Notes under the pieces: model-generated
What the model saw: only the letters and a program-made list of their open reading frames with translations
Told to the model about the DNA's origin: nothing
The model's database searches: none
Assembly (NCBI GenBank): GCA_035497735.1
Contig: DATJCX010000027.1
Location: 1 to 5,423, forward strand
Source: Brumimicrobium sp035497735
GTDB lineage: Bacteria; Bacteroidota; Bacteroidia; Flavobacteriales_D; Crocinitomicaceae
Direction: 5' to 3'
DNA: 5,423 nt
Program-made: the position numbers and the translations under genes
Shown: piece by piece, positions 4,994 through 5,423 of the stretch
How positions within the stretch are numbered: the stretch's first letter is position 1
Layout of the letters: each line of letters begins with the position of its first letter

Positions 4994-5423
4994 TTACATT
5001 TTACTTATCAATTCCTTTGCTTTGTCCAACGTATATGCTCCTTTAATTTCTTTCTTGTCAAAAACCATAAAGTAGGCAAAGTCATTTCCTGCTTGTCTTT
5101 CCCATTCGTTTCCAAGTCGGCATTTTGCTTCACTGTCTGAACCGTCTAAATGGTCGCCTTTGGTTTCTATTAAAATCGTCTTTCCCGATTTTGTCTGCAT
5201 AATAAAGTCCGGGTAGTGGTTGGCTTTAAATCCGTTGATGTAAAATCCTTTTCCACGTTCTAAGTTTCTATGCCAAAATGCAACATTTGAGGAAGTTCCG
5301 ATTTCCATTGCAACTCGTTCTTCAAATCCGTTCATTGAGCCTTCTCTTTCGTAAAGTGAATTTCCAATGGAAGAGCCTGTATTTCCTGGCACAATTTCGT
5401 TGCCTAATTTCCAATTTGCTTTG
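4994..5423 (-). CDS. C-terminal nuclease domain of a type III-like restriction helicase (Res), partial
   Basis: The reading frame is open to the window edge, so this is the end of a larger protein and not a small one starting at the GTG at 5392. The 142 visible residues contain the C-terminal PD-(D/E)xK nuclease fold seen in Res subunits of type III restriction enzymes and related DEAD/DEAH helicase-nucleases. Visible pieces are FWHRNLERGKGF, HYPDFI with the catalytic Asp (codon near 5209), then after 13 residues ETKG with Glu and Lys (near 5167-5159), followed by GDHLDGSDSEAK, GNEWERQAG and YFMVFDKK. The site looks intact. The protein would cut foreign DNA together with a Mod methyltransferase or act as a solitary defence nuclease; neither can be seen here. 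Family call confident; the exact subtype is open. Confidence 0.85.
   Translation of the reverse strand, partial: KANWKLGNEIVPGNTGSSIGNSLYEREGSMNGFEERVAMEIGTSSNVAFWHRNLERGKGFYINGFKANHYPDFIMQTKSGKTILIETKGDHLDGSDSEAKCRLGNEWERQAGNDFAYFMVFDKKEIKGAYTLDKAKELISKM

Noticed and set aside
4994..5392. Stand-alone small nuclease starting at the GTG at 5392
   Set aside because: The frame is open to the window edge, and the visible part matches only the C-terminal domain of a much larger helicase-nuclease.

Overview
The window looks like an accessory region of a Bacteroidota genome. The evidence is the low GC content, two promoters of the Bacteroidota type (TTG, 19 bases, then TATATTTG or TATATTTA), mostly weak Shine-Dalgarno sequences and an IS1182-type transposase typical of that phylum. 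Every supported gene is on the minus strand, so the region is best read from high to low coordinates.

Reading that way, the layout is as follows. (1) The C-terminal end of a type III-like restriction helicase-nuclease (Res), with a PD-(D/E)xK site and cut by the window edge. (2) A short leader and 13-codon ORF with no real gene, followed by a long imperfect hairpin, element C (4773-4896). (3) A two-helix small membrane protein, followed by hairpin element A (4386-4444) and about 320 gene-free bases. (4) A strong promoter, an untracked 49-residue ORF and, coupled by an ATGA overlap, a secreted 267-residue protein of unknown family, followed by hairpin element B (2999-3050). (5) A two-gene operon: a compact class A penicillin-binding protein with complete GT51 and transpeptidase motifs but no membrane anchor or signal peptide, and an overlapping gene for a three-helix membrane protein. 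Element D (719-840) follows, with three tandem 18-19 bp units in its loop. (6) The start of an IS1182-family element whose transposase has an in-frame stop.

The organising pattern is that the gene units in (3), (4) and (5) each end 11-17 bases before an imperfect inverted repeat that begins AAC on the coding strand and ends in GTT or a variant. Element C has the same form but follows only a 13-codon ORF, about 97 bases after the Res stop. Similar short leaders follow the repeats. This resembles an integron-type gene-cassette array, although the elements do not match the canonical attC core consensus and no integrase is in the window. In elements B and C all nine non-Watson-Crick pairs are G.T on the plus strand, so only the strand opposite the genes folds well. 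That is the strand an integron integrase uses.

The best candidate for an undescribed system is the anchorless class A PBP with its three-helix membrane partner, carried as a cassette-like unit. Its function is not known from sequence.
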